From an uncultured Gemmatimonadota bacterium (GTDB taxonomy: Bacteria; Gemmatimonadota; Gemmatimonadetes; Gemmatimonadales; Gemmatimonadaceae), in contig CADEFN010000007.1 of the NCBI GenBank assembly GCA_902826615.1, positions 257,167-321,166 on the forward strand: a DNA stretch of 64,000 bases, read 5' to 3'. The notes below the pieces were generated by a model. The model was not told the DNA's origin. It ran no database searches and saw only the letters and a list, made by a program, of their open reading frames with translations. Below, one piece after another: positions 55,649 to 64,000 of the stretch; position 1 is the stretch's first letter, and every line of letters begins with the position of its first letter. The position numbers were made by a program, and so were the translations under genes.

Positions 55649-56023
55649 TCAAGCACGACTTTTTACATCAAACGCGTTTTCCACATGCCGTACACGAACC
55701 CTGTCGCCCTCCACCAGCACCCCGACAACGTCAAAGCGGTAACTCTCACCGGGGCGACCGTGACGATCGATCCAGGTCTCGGCGGATCGGCTTAACTCCA
55801 TCTGTTTCTTCCAGTTAACCGCGTGAACGGGTCCGCCAAAATCGGCACCGGAGCGTGTCTTTACTTCCACGAAGGCGATAAGACTGTCGCGTTGAGCCAC
55901 CAGATCGATGTCTCGGCGACCTGAGCGGTAGCGGCGCTGGAGCACGCGCCAACCCCGCCGCACAAGCCATCGTTCGGCGATTCGCTCTCCGGTTATTCCG
56001 AGTTTCTGTGTCCGGGTCGTCAC
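55649..56023 (-). CDS. YraN/UPF0102 family nuclease-like protein
   Basis: 124-residue protein with the restriction-endonuclease fold: GERIAERWLVRRGWRVLQRRYR, then RDIDLVAQRDSLIAFVEVKTRS (D...EVK catalytic pattern). Function is undefined; homologs are sometimes linked to DNA uptake or repair genes. GTG start, 6 nt after a TATCGT -10-like hexamer. Confidence 0.9.
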   Translation of the reverse strand: MTTRTQKLGITGERIAERWLVRRGWRVLQRRYRSGRRDIDLVAQRDSLIAFVEVKTRSGADFGGPVHAVNWKKQMELSRSAETWIDRHGRPGESYRFDVVGVLVEGDRVRVRHVENAFDVKSRA

Positions 56024-56029
56024 GGACCG

Positions 56030-56035
56030 ACGATA
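56030..56035 (-). promoter_or_regulatory. Putative -10 element of yraN, leaderless
   Basis: TATCGT on the minus strand ends 6 nt before the GTG start, the same spacing as at alaS and the exonuclease gene. No -35 was recognised. Confidence 0.35.
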
Positions 56036-56093
56036 GCGCCACTCTCCGCGGGCTCTATCATCGTTTTGTCCCCACTGGTGTCAAAAACGCGGT

Positions 56094-58394
56094 TTAGAGC
56101 TCGTCGCGTCCCGCAATGCGGTCCAGGTCATCCAACCCAACGAGGATCTCGCGCGGTTTGGAGCCATTGGAGGGACCCAGTATTCCCGCCGAGTGCAGCT
56201 GATCAATGATGCGCGCGGCGCGGCCATAGCCGATGCCCAACCGCCGCTGCAGCAGCGATGTAGACCCGAGCTGATGCTGGATGCAGGTCTCCCCGGCCTT
56301 GCGAAAGAGGGGGTCACGTCGCTCATCGCTCCCTTCCCCGTTCTCCTCCCCGTCATCCTCGCGATCCAGCTCCTCCTGCTGCTTCATCTCGGCGATGATG
56401 TCGCGACTTTCGGCAGTCAGGTCCTGACCACGCGCCTCGAGCAGCGCCTTGCGCGCTTCCTTGCGCGCGTCGAACCACTGCGTGAGTCGCTCGGTGTCGT
56501 CACCCGGTATGTAGGCACCCTGCAGCCGCTGCGGCTCCGACTTGCCGGGCGGAATGAAGAGCATGTCGCCATTGCCGAGCAGGGACTCTGCTCCCATGCC
56601 GTCAATGATGGTGCGGCTGTCGATCTGCGACGCCACGCGAAAGGCAATGCGGCTCGGGAAGTTCGCCTTGATGAGCCCCGTGATGACATTCACACTCGGC
56701 CGCTGCGTGGCGAGGATGATGTGGATGCCGATCGCCCGGGCCTTCTGAGCGAGCATGGCCAGTGGCGTTTCCACTTCGGCCTGCACCGTCATCATGAGGT
56801 CCGCCAGTTCGTCGATGACCAGGACGACGTATGGCAGCAGGCCCTCGGTGTACTCACGACGTTCAAAGGCCACGTCCACGCGACGTGGATGCACCAGGGG
56901 TGCGCCGTCAACCACGCGTTTGTTGAACTCCTGCAGGTTGCGGGCACCGTTGGCGGCGAGCAGCTCATAGCGCCGCTGCATTTCCTGCACCGCCCACTTG
57001 AGCACGTAGGCTGCGTCCCGGTTGTCGGTGATCACCTTGTGCAGCAGGTGCGGCAACGAGTTGTACACCGACAACTCGACCATCTTGGGGTCGACCATCA
57101 GGAACTTGAGCGTCGCCGGCGTATGCCGGTACACGAGGCTGGTGATGATGGTGTTCACACAGACCGACTTTCCCGAACCCGTGGCACCGGCAATGAGGAG
57201 GTGCGGCATCTTGGCGAGGTCGGCGACGACCACCCCTCCCTCCAGATCCTTGCCTAACGCGATAGGCAGCGCCATGCGCGCCGAGTGAAAGTCGGCCGAC
57301 TCGACCAGTTCACGGAAGCCGACCACCTGCGGTGTGGGATTGGGCACTTCCACCCCCACAGCGCCACGTCCCGGGATGGGCGCCACCACCCGTATGCTCG
57401 CGGCTCGCATGGCAAGCGCCAGATCGTTTGACAGGTTGGCAAACTGCCGCACCTTCACCCCGGGCGCCGGTTCGATCTCGAACTGCGTGACGACGGGCCC
57501 CACGGTCTGGCCGACCAGCTCGCCATCGACCTTGAAGGTGCGGAGCGCGTCCATGAGCTTTTGCCCCATGGCGTCGAGCTCACGCCGACCCACATCGCGG
57601 GCCTCCACCGGCGCCGGCGTCAGCAGATCGGGAGATGGCAGCACATCCTGCAGCACGTCCTCGCCCGGCATCACGAGCGGCACCCTCGGCGCCTCCTCGG
57701 GCGGCTGCGGCGCGGGGGCCTTGGCCTTCTTTTCACGCTTTTTCCGCTGCAGGGCCAGATCATCCTGCGCCTCAGCGAGTTCAGCGGGCATCTGGCGCGC
57801 CACGTCGGGCCCGGAGAATCCCGGTACGGCCGGCATCTCCTCTGGTGGGGGCTCCAGCTGCGTGGCGAGGGGAACGGCGGGCTTGGCGGTTCCCGCCCGG
57901 TGACCGATGATGGCACGAACCGGGTTCCAGCGCAGTGTCCAGGCCATGAGCGCACTGGTGGTGAGCGCCAGCACGAGCCACCCGCCCGCCGAGCCTAACG
58001 CACGCTGGATGTAAAACGCGAGAAATCCGCCCCACAACCCCGCCGGCGACCCCGGTGCGTTAGGCACCTCCGACGCCAGGCCGATTCCGAGCGGAAGCAG
58101 GAACATGGCGCCACCCACAAAGAGCAGCCAGCGCCGGTCGCTTTCCTCGGGAATCCGCCGCAGTAACCGCAACCCGTGGAGCAAGGGAAGCAGCGGCAGC
58201 AGCCACGATGCCGGCGCGCCGAAGAACCCCTGCATTCCCTGCTTGAGGCAGGCACCAACGGGACCGAAGATGCCCCCGGCGTTGAGGCACCCTTCCAGCA
58301 GGTCCGTCTGCTGGAACGCCAGCGCCCCGGCCAGAAAAACGGCAAGGAGGATGAGCGCGATGCCCGCAATTTCGCGGCGGACCGCCTCACTCAT
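56094..58394 (-). CDS. ftsK: DNA translocase FtsK/SpoIIIE
   Basis: About 766 residues from the ATG at 58394, 1 nt after comB. Four membrane helices (about 8-28, 62-80, 88-110, 120-150) are followed by a Pro/Lys-rich linker to about 270 and then the motor. Walker A GATGSGKSVCVN lies at about 403-414 and Walker B YVVLVIDELADLMM. The C-terminal gamma winged helix ends at GRAARIIDQLHSAGILG. It moves chromosomes through the septum during division. The frame upstream of 58394 is shadow of comB. Confidence 0.95.
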   Translation of the reverse strand: MSEAVRREIAGIALILLAVFLAGALAFQQTDLLEGCLNAGGIFGPVGACLKQGMQGFFGAPASWLLPLLPLLHGLRLLRRIPEESDRRWLLFVGGAMFLLPLGIGLASEVPNAPGSPAGLWGGFLAFYIQRALGSAGGWLVLALTTSALMAWTLRWNPVRAIIGHRAGTAKPAVPLATQLEPPPEEMPAVPGFSGPDVARQMPAELAEAQDDLALQRKKREKKAKAPAPQPPEEAPRVPLVMPGEDVLQDVLPSPDLLTPAPVEARDVGRRELDAMGQKLMDALRTFKVDGELVGQTVGPVVTQFEIEPAPGVKVRQFANLSNDLALAMRAASIRVVAPIPGRGAVGVEVPNPTPQVVGFRELVESADFHSARMALPIALGKDLEGGVVVADLAKMPHLLIAGATGSGKSVCVNTIITSLVYRHTPATLKFLMVDPKMVELSVYNSLPHLLHKVITDNRDAAYVLKWAVQEMQRRYELLAANGARNLQEFNKRVVDGAPLVHPRRVDVAFERREYTEGLLPYVVLVIDELADLMMTVQAEVETPLAMLAQKARAIGIHIILATQRPSVNVITGLIKANFPSRIAFRVASQIDSRTIIDGMGAESLLGNGDMLFIPPGKSEPQRLQGAYIPGDDTERLTQWFDARKEARKALLEARGQDLTAESRDIIAEMKQQEELDREDDGEENGEGSDERRDPLFRKAGETCIQHQLGSTSLLQRRLGIGYGRAARIIDQLHSAGILGPSNGSKPREILVGLDDLDRIAGRDEL

Positions 58395-58395
58395 C

Positions 58396-59142
58396 TCAAC
58401 GCCCCCGGTCGGTCCCCAGCCGCGTGACTTGCCGGTCGGCGTAAACGGGAACCACAGGGTGGGCATCGAGCGCTGCACAGGCGGCCAGGTCATCCCCAAA
58501 ACCGGCTTCGGCGAGGCGGAGCCCGTGCGACGCGTCCTGGAACAGCGATGGGAGATCACGTGCATACCGACGCTCGAGCACCATCGCGGCACGTGCCGCA
58601 TCGCTGAGCGTGGCACTCGTCAGGCGGCGCGACAGGGCCCGGAGCATGCGTCCGGCGCACACGGCGTCCTCCAGCGAAAACTGGCGTTCGCTGCCAGCAC
58701 AGACGAGCGCAATATCCACGTCGCCCCGCGCTGCCGTACGCAGAACCGTCACCACCGCCGAGAAGTTCACAAAGGACCCGACGATCACCTCACGCGCGCC
58801 CTGAATCGACGCCAGGGCGGCCGTGCCATTGGTGGTGGTGAGCAGGATCGTCTTCCCCTCCACCGCTTCGCGCGTGAATTCGAGGGGAGAATTGCCGAGG
58901 TCGAAGCCCGGAATCGCGCGCATCCGGCGTTCACCGGCCAGGATCACGTCGCCACGCTCAAACGATTTCGAGCGCGTCACGACATCGTCGGCGCTGTCGA
59001 AGGGAATGATGGCGCGGGCACCATGAGACAGCGCCGTCGCCATGGTGGTCGACGCACGCAGCACGTCGATGACAACCACGACGCGGCCATGCCACTCGGC
59101 CGGCGGGAGAACCGTCGGCCCAAAAAACACATCGACCTTCAA
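58396..59142 (-). CDS. 2-phosphosulfolactate phosphatase family protein (ComB)
   Basis: 248-residue PF04029-type phosphatase. VIDVLRASTTMATALSHGARAIIPF and GERRMRAIPGFDLGNSPLEF then TTNGTAALASI match ComB of coenzyme M biosynthesis. It is found in many bacteria that lack coenzyme M, so its substrate here is uncertain. It lies between accC and ftsK. It is not the competence gene of the same symbol. Confidence 0.88.
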   Translation of the reverse strand: MKVDVFFGPTVLPPAEWHGRVVVVIDVLRASTTMATALSHGARAIIPFDSADDVVTRSKSFERGDVILAGERRMRAIPGFDLGNSPLEFTREAVEGKTILLTTTNGTAALASIQGAREVIVGSFVNFSAVVTVLRTAARGDVDIALVCAGSERQFSLEDAVCAGRMLRALSRRLTSATLSDAARAAMVLERRYARDLPSLFQDASHGLRLAEAGFGDDLAACAALDAHPVVPVYADRQVTRLGTDRGR

Positions 59143-59144
59143 AG

Positions 59145-60503
<1,359 letters not shown>

Positions 60504-60524
60504 GAGGAGAGTGAAACGAGCCGG

Positions 60525-61706
60525 CTATGCGGTTTCGTCGGTCTCGAAATCGTTCCACGAGTTGTCGCTGGAGCCGGCCACACCCTGAACTCGCAGCGCG
60601 AATTCGTTGGGATTGCTGGCATAGAACAGCGCGTTCTCGTACGAGATGACGCCCTTGGAATACCACGACATGAGCGACTGGTCGAAGCTCTGCATGCCGT
60701 ATTGAATGGTGCCTTCCTTGATGAGATCGGGGATGTTCAGCGTCTTGCTGACATCGCGAATCTGTTCCCGAACCGCGGCGGTGTTGATGAGCACCTCGCT
60801 GGCCGGCACACGACCCGGACGGTCGGAACGCGGCACGAGGCGCAGCGAGATAACCGCCGCCAGCGCGCTCGAGAGTGCAAACCGGACCTCGTTCTGCTGG
60901 TGAGGCGGGTAGAACGAGAGAATACGGTTGATCGTCTGGGTGGCGTCTGTCGTGTGCAGCGTGCTGAAGACCAGGTGCCCGGTGTCGGCCGCCTTGAGCG
61001 CGGTATCCAGCGTGTCGAGATCGCGAATTTCGCCGATCAGAATCACGTCGGGGTCCTGACGCAGCACGCGCCGAAGTGCCTGCACAAAGCTGCCGGTGTC
61101 GATACCGACTTCGCGCTGATTGATGTGGCACTTCACGTCCCGATGCAGAAACTCGATCGGGTCCTCGATGGTGATGATGTTGGCATATCGCTGCTCGTTC
61201 ATCACCTGGATCATGGACGCCAGCGCCGTCGACTTGCCCGAGCCCGTCACACCGGTGACCAGCACCAGCCCGCGGGGCAGAAGCGCGATCTCTTCCACGA
61301 TCGGCGGCAGGTTGAGCTCCAGAATCGACTTGGCCTGGTGGGGAACCGTCCGGATGGCGAAGGCAATCGTGCCGCGCTGCTGGTAGGCGTTGACGCGGAA
61401 GCGCCCGATCCCGGGCACACCGGTCGCGAAATCGGCCTCGCGAAACTCGGCGAACTCCTTCACCTGTTTCGGGCTCATGAGCTCCTTGGCGAGCGTGCTC
61501 ATGTCCTCGGGTCGCAGCGCCGGCAGCGGCAGCGGCGACAGATCGCCGTTGACACGCAGTGTCGGTGGCCGACCAACTTTCAAATGCAGGTCAGAGGCCG
61601 ATACCTGCACCATCTGCTGCAGGATGGCCTTGAGGTTGAAGGCGGCACGCGGGACCGGCCCGAGGGCCGACGGTGTGCCTTCCGTTGCGAGCGGTGTGCT
61701 ACCCAT
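60525..61706 (-). CDS. pilT: Type IV pilus retraction ATPase PilT
   Basis: 393-residue secretion ATPase of the PilT branch: N-terminal domain with VSASDLHLKVGRPPTLRVNG, Walker A TGVTGSGKST at 151-160, Asp box ITIEDPIEFLH, His box HTTDATQTI, Walker B RQDPDVILIGEIRD. The C-terminal TLNIPDLIKEG (PilT AIRNLIRE-like) supports retraction rather than PilB extension. The ATG at 61706 overlaps accB by 8 nt, so its translation is tied to a fatty-acid gene. No other pilus gene is present. Confidence 0.93.
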   Translation of the reverse strand: MGSTPLATEGTPSALGPVPRAAFNLKAILQQMVQVSASDLHLKVGRPPTLRVNGDLSPLPLPALRPEDMSTLAKELMSPKQVKEFAEFREADFATGVPGIGRFRVNAYQQRGTIAFAIRTVPHQAKSILELNLPPIVEEIALLPRGLVLVTGVTGSGKSTALASMIQVMNEQRYANIITIEDPIEFLHRDVKCHINQREVGIDTGSFVQALRRVLRQDPDVILIGEIRDLDTLDTALKAADTGHLVFSTLHTTDATQTINRILSFYPPHQQNEVRFALSSALAAVISLRLVPRSDRPGRVPASEVLINTAAVREQIRDVSKTLNIPDLIKEGTIQYGMQSFDQSLMSWYSKGVISYENALFYASNPNEFALRVQGVAGSSDNSWNDFETDETA

Positions 61707-62205
61707 TGGGATCGACGCGGAAAAGGACTTGGCCGTATTCCACCGGGTGCGCATCCTGCGCGCTGACCTCCTTCACTACCCCGGTGACCTCTGCCTCGAT
61801 CTCGTTCATGATCTTCATGGCTTCGATGATGCAGAGAACCTGTCCTTTAGAGACGCGCGATCCCACCGATACGTAAGGCTTGGCACCCGGTTCGGGTGCA
61901 CCGTAATACGTCCCCACCATGGGGGACTTGACCTCGAGAAGGTTGCTTTTGGGGGGTTCCGGCCTGGGGGCCTCTCCATCCGAAATGGCAGGAACGCCTT
62001 CCGCCGGTGTCGCTCGAGCGACCGGCGCTATCGCCGGGACCATCGCCGCCACGGGCACCGGAGCCGGGATCTGCACTGCCCCCCGCTGCTGCGGGGTCTT
62101 GGAAATGCGGATCTTCATCCCCTTGTCCGACGAAATCTCGACCGAGTCAACCGATGAACCGTCGAGCATTTCGATGAGCTTCTTGACGTAGCGAAGGTCG
62201 ATCAT
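61699..62205 (-). CDS. accB: Acetyl-CoA carboxylase biotin carboxyl carrier protein
   Basis: 168 residues. N-terminal DLRYVKKLIEMLDGSSVDSVE helix, a Pro/Ala-rich flexible linker (about 55-90), then the biotinyl domain with VGTYYGAPEPGAKPYVSVGSRV and CIIEAMKIMNEIEAEVTG, whose Lys in AMKIMN is the biotin site. A Shine-Dalgarno AAAGG precedes the ATG by 4 nt. It sits 27 nt after the M24 peptidase and overlaps pilT. Confidence 0.97.
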   Translation of the reverse strand: MIDLRYVKKLIEMLDGSSVDSVEISSDKGMKIRISKTPQQRGAVQIPAPVPVAAMVPAIAPVARATPAEGVPAISDGEAPRPEPPKSNLLEVKSPMVGTYYGAPEPGAKPYVSVGSRVSKGQVLCIIEAMKIMNEIEAEVTGVVKEVSAQDAHPVEYGQVLFRVDPNG

Positions 62206-62232
62206 GGCCTTTTGGTAGAAGCCAACGCCGGT

Positions 62233-63324
62233 TCAGGGGGTGAGTTCGACGAGCGCTCGCGGATACTCCGTGAGCAACTCCACCCCTCCCGACGTGACGT
62301 AGACATCATCCTCAATGCGGACCCCACCCCAACCCGGAACATAAACGCCCGGCTCGATAGTAACGACAGATCCGATCGGCAACGAGTCCTCCGAGAGCCT
62401 CGAAAGTCTCGGACTCTCATGGACTTCTAATCCGAGGCCGTGGCCAAGGCCGTGCCCGAACCCTGCGCCATGGCCCCCTGCTTCGATCAGGTCGCGGGCC
62501 GTCGCGTCGGCGGCCTTCCCGGTAATGCCGGCCCGAATACCGGCCAGAGCGGCCTCCTGGGCCCGTCTGACGAGGTCGTGGACCACGCGCTGTCGCTCGG
62601 AGGCGGCGCCGACGACAAATGTCCGCGTCACGTCGGAGCAATACCCCTGCACCGTCGCCCCGAAATCGAGCAGGAGAAAGTCGCCCGGCCCGATCACACG
62701 ATTGGAGGCCCGCGCATGGGGCAGCGCCGCACGCTCGCCCGAGGCCACGATGGGAGGGAACGGGTGAGCCTCACTCCCCCGGCTACGGAGTTCGGACTCC
62801 AGGATACCGCACACCTCGAGCTCGGTGAGCCCCGCACGCACCTGTGGGAGGGTGGCGGCGAGGGCGTCCATGGCCACCACGCCGGCAAGGCGAATCAAAT
62901 CCCGCTCCCCGGGATCCTTCACCATTCGGGACGACTCGACCAGATCCAAGGTCGGCCGCCAATGCCACCGATCCCCCTGCTCCAGACAACGCTGAAAGTC
63001 CCGATGCATCAGGTGCGCCGATTCGAACCCGATCGCCTTGACCTGAATGTCTCTCGAAAGCACCTCCCACAGTCCCTTCCAGAGCGAGGCGGCTTCGATT
63101 CGAACCGTGGTGCCGGTAAAGCACTCGTCAGCGGTCTGCGTTTCGTACCGGAAGTCCGTGATGAGCGTGACGTCGCGTTGCGACACGACCACCAGCGCGG
63201 TGGAGCCGGAAAAGCCGGTCAGGTACCGCGCATTCGGAAGGCTGACGATCAGGAGGGCATCGAGGTGGTCGTGCACGAGCCGAGCCCGCAGGCCCTCGAT
63301 TCGACCCACCGGTCGACTGATCAC
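62233..63324 (-). CDS. M24-family Xaa-Pro aminopeptidase
   Basis: 363-residue dimetal peptidase. N-terminal creatinase-like domain (to about 135), catalytic pita-bread domain with metal ligands: LLLDFGATVQGYCSDVTRTFVVG (two Asp), GAGFGHGLGHGLGLEVHESP (His), SVVTIEPGVYVPGWGGVRIEDDVYVT (Glu residues). It removes N-terminal residues before Pro. It overlaps the aroQ stop by 4 nt. The combination aroQ-peptidase-accB occurs widely. Confidence 0.93.
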   Translation of the reverse strand: MISRPVGRIEGLRARLVHDHLDALLIVSLPNARYLTGFSGSTALVVVSQRDVTLITDFRYETQTADECFTGTTVRIEAASLWKGLWEVLSRDIQVKAIGFESAHLMHRDFQRCLEQGDRWHWRPTLDLVESSRMVKDPGERDLIRLAGVVAMDALAATLPQVRAGLTELEVCGILESELRSRGSEAHPFPPIVASGERAALPHARASNRVIGPGDFLLLDFGATVQGYCSDVTRTFVVGAASERQRVVHDLVRRAQEAALAGIRAGITGKAADATARDLIEAGGHGAGFGHGLGHGLGLEVHESPRLSRLSEDSLPIGSVVTIEPGVYVPGWGGVRIEDDVYVTSGGVELLTEYPRALVELTP

Positions 63325-63758
63325 GCCTCGCGCAGGTTCGCGACCAGCCCCCGCAGCGCCAGCTCATAGCCCGCTGCACCAAACCCACAGATCACCGCAC
63401 GTGCCCCTGCGGCGAGGGTGGAGTGGCGACGCTCTGGCTCACGCGCGTAAATATTGGTGAGATGCACCTCGACGTACGGCACCGCGACAGACGCAAAGGC
63501 GTCCCGGATGGCGAGGCTTGTATGTGAGTAGGCCCCCGCGTTGATCAGCGCACCATCGGCGCGACCGCGGAGGCCCTGAACGGCTGTGACCAGCTCCCCT
63601 TCCCCGTTCCACTGCCCGCACTCCACTTCAACTCCCAGTTCCGCGCCGACTCGTTGTAACCCGGCGTCGATGTCAGCGAGTGACGTCGTGCCGTAGAGTG
63701 CGGGTTCTCGAATGCCTAACAGGTTGAGATTGGGACCGTGGAGTACGGCAATTCTCAC
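63321..63758 (-). CDS. aroQ: 3-dehydroquinate dehydratase, type II
   Basis: 145-residue shikimate-pathway enzyme (3-dehydroquinate to 3-dehydroshikimate). MRIAVLHGPNLNLLGIREPALYGTTSL contains the Tyr/Arg loop; INAGAYSHTSLAIRDA and VEVHLTNIYAREPERRHS give the catalytic His and Asn/Glu. Starts at a GTG overlapping the upstream partial gene as GTGA. Confidence 0.97.
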   Translation of the reverse strand: MRIAVLHGPNLNLLGIREPALYGTTSLADIDAGLQRVGAELGVEVECGQWNGEGELVTAVQGLRGRADGALINAGAYSHTSLAIRDAFASVAVPYVEVHLTNIYAREPERRHSTLAAGARAVICGFGAAGYELALRGLVANLREA

Positions 63759-64000
63759 TTCTTTTTGAGCCCTTCGAGCCAGGCCGTGAACTGCTCGATG
63801 TCCGCCTGCGGTGCCTCTTCTTCGTTGTCGAGGGCTGGGCCCTCGAGCGAAGCAGACGCCTCAGCAAACTCCGCCTGTGTCACGGCACCAGCAGAGCGCG
63901 CCGGAACATCGCGAAAAAGATGCTGGAGCGAAAGCTCGGATGCGACAACCGCGTCGGACGTCGAGGCGCCGAACGCCGATGCCAGCGTGGTGGCCGCCTC
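63755..64000 (-). CDS. C-terminal end of unidentified protein (partial)
   Basis: The last ~81 codons of a gene whose start lies beyond the window. The frame is open to the window edge. Composition is Ala/Ser-rich then acidic (GPALDNEEEAPQAD), ending FTAWLEGLKKK. This looks like a disordered linker plus a short C-terminal helix as found at the ends of tetratricopeptide-repeat proteins, but no domain is visible. Overlaps aroQ by 4 nt. Confidence 0.6.
   Translation of the reverse strand, partial: EAATTLASAFGASTSDAVVASELSLQHLFRDVPARSAGAVTQAEFAEASASLEGPALDNEEEAPQADIEQFTAWLEGLKKK

Noticed and set aside
58396-59142. ComB as a competence protein
   Set aside because: Sequence motifs are of the 2-phosphosulfolactate phosphatase family; only the symbol is shared.

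Overview
The window is a GC-rich bacterial chromosome segment carrying core genes only: replication and repair, translation, cell division, cofactor and envelope biosynthesis. I see no rRNA, insertion sequence, prophage, CRISPR array or toxin-antitoxin cassette. Gram-negative envelope genes (gmhA, an RfaE1-type heptose kinase, gmd) sit beside a Rex repressor, HrcA and a SpoIIE/RsbW/RsbV partner-switching module. The block pheS-pheT-zapB-like-zapA-[6S RNA]-rny-folD-xseA-xseB-ispA-dxs-nadK recalls deltaproteobacterial-type gene order. My best guess is a member of Gemmatimonadota, but this is inference from gene content and protein flavour. No rRNA or database search was available to prove it.

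Layout: almost every gene lies on the minus strand in tightly overlapping operons, with many 1-14 nt stop/start overlaps (ATGA, GTGA). From right to left: (a) 64.0-55.6 kb holds a partial unknown gene, aroQ, an M24 peptidase, accB, pilT, accC, comB, ftsK and yraN. (b) 55.5-53.5 kb holds recA and recX, with a 9-bp tandem repeat between them. (c) 52.5-53.6 kb holds heme A synthase on the plus strand. (d) 52.4-43 kb holds alaS, a small ORF, a CpsB/YwqE phosphatase, gmhA, an SDR, ansA, the CCA enzyme, an unknown ORF, rarA and a lipoprotein. (e) 42.5-40.2 kb holds hflX and gmd. (f) 40.1-37.4 kb holds tRNA-Val, an OFA-type MFS transporter with its 39-aa small subunit, tRNA-Ile2 and a heptose kinase. 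(g) 37.3-33.5 kb holds a PF06089-type asparaginase, a CMD-family protein, obgE and dprA. (h) 33.5-15.8 kb holds hemW, hrcA, dnaJ, prmA, rsmE, hinT, yqeY, mutS2, dnaG, a zinc-ribbon coiled-coil protein, recJ, rsmD, coaD, pta, the stress partner-switch genes and rsmA. (i) Rex on the plus strand has its own operator. (j) 15.0-0 kb holds a DnaQ-type exonuclease and an MBL hydrolase, infC-rpmI-rplT-pheS-pheT, and the zapA-6S-rny...nadK block.

How the genes fit together: nadK, dxs and ispA feed isoprenoid and cofactor synthesis. accB/accC (fatty acid synthesis) enclose a PilT motor gene. recA, recX, recJ, dprA, rarA, mutS2, xseA/B and dnaG form a large recombination/replication complement, and with pilT they are compatible with natural transformation. 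rsmA, rsmD, rsmE, prmA, obgE, hflX and yqeY serve ribosome and tRNA-associated functions.

The most unusual signal I found is not a gene. The heptamer CCTAACG (reverse complement CGTTAGG) occurs at least 32 times, about once per 2 kb. It lies mostly inside genes, in three different reading-frame contexts, and it accounts for most TTA leucine codons I could find. It looks like a genome-wide DNA word (uptake, methylation or Chi-like). I did not see a clearly novel multi-gene system.
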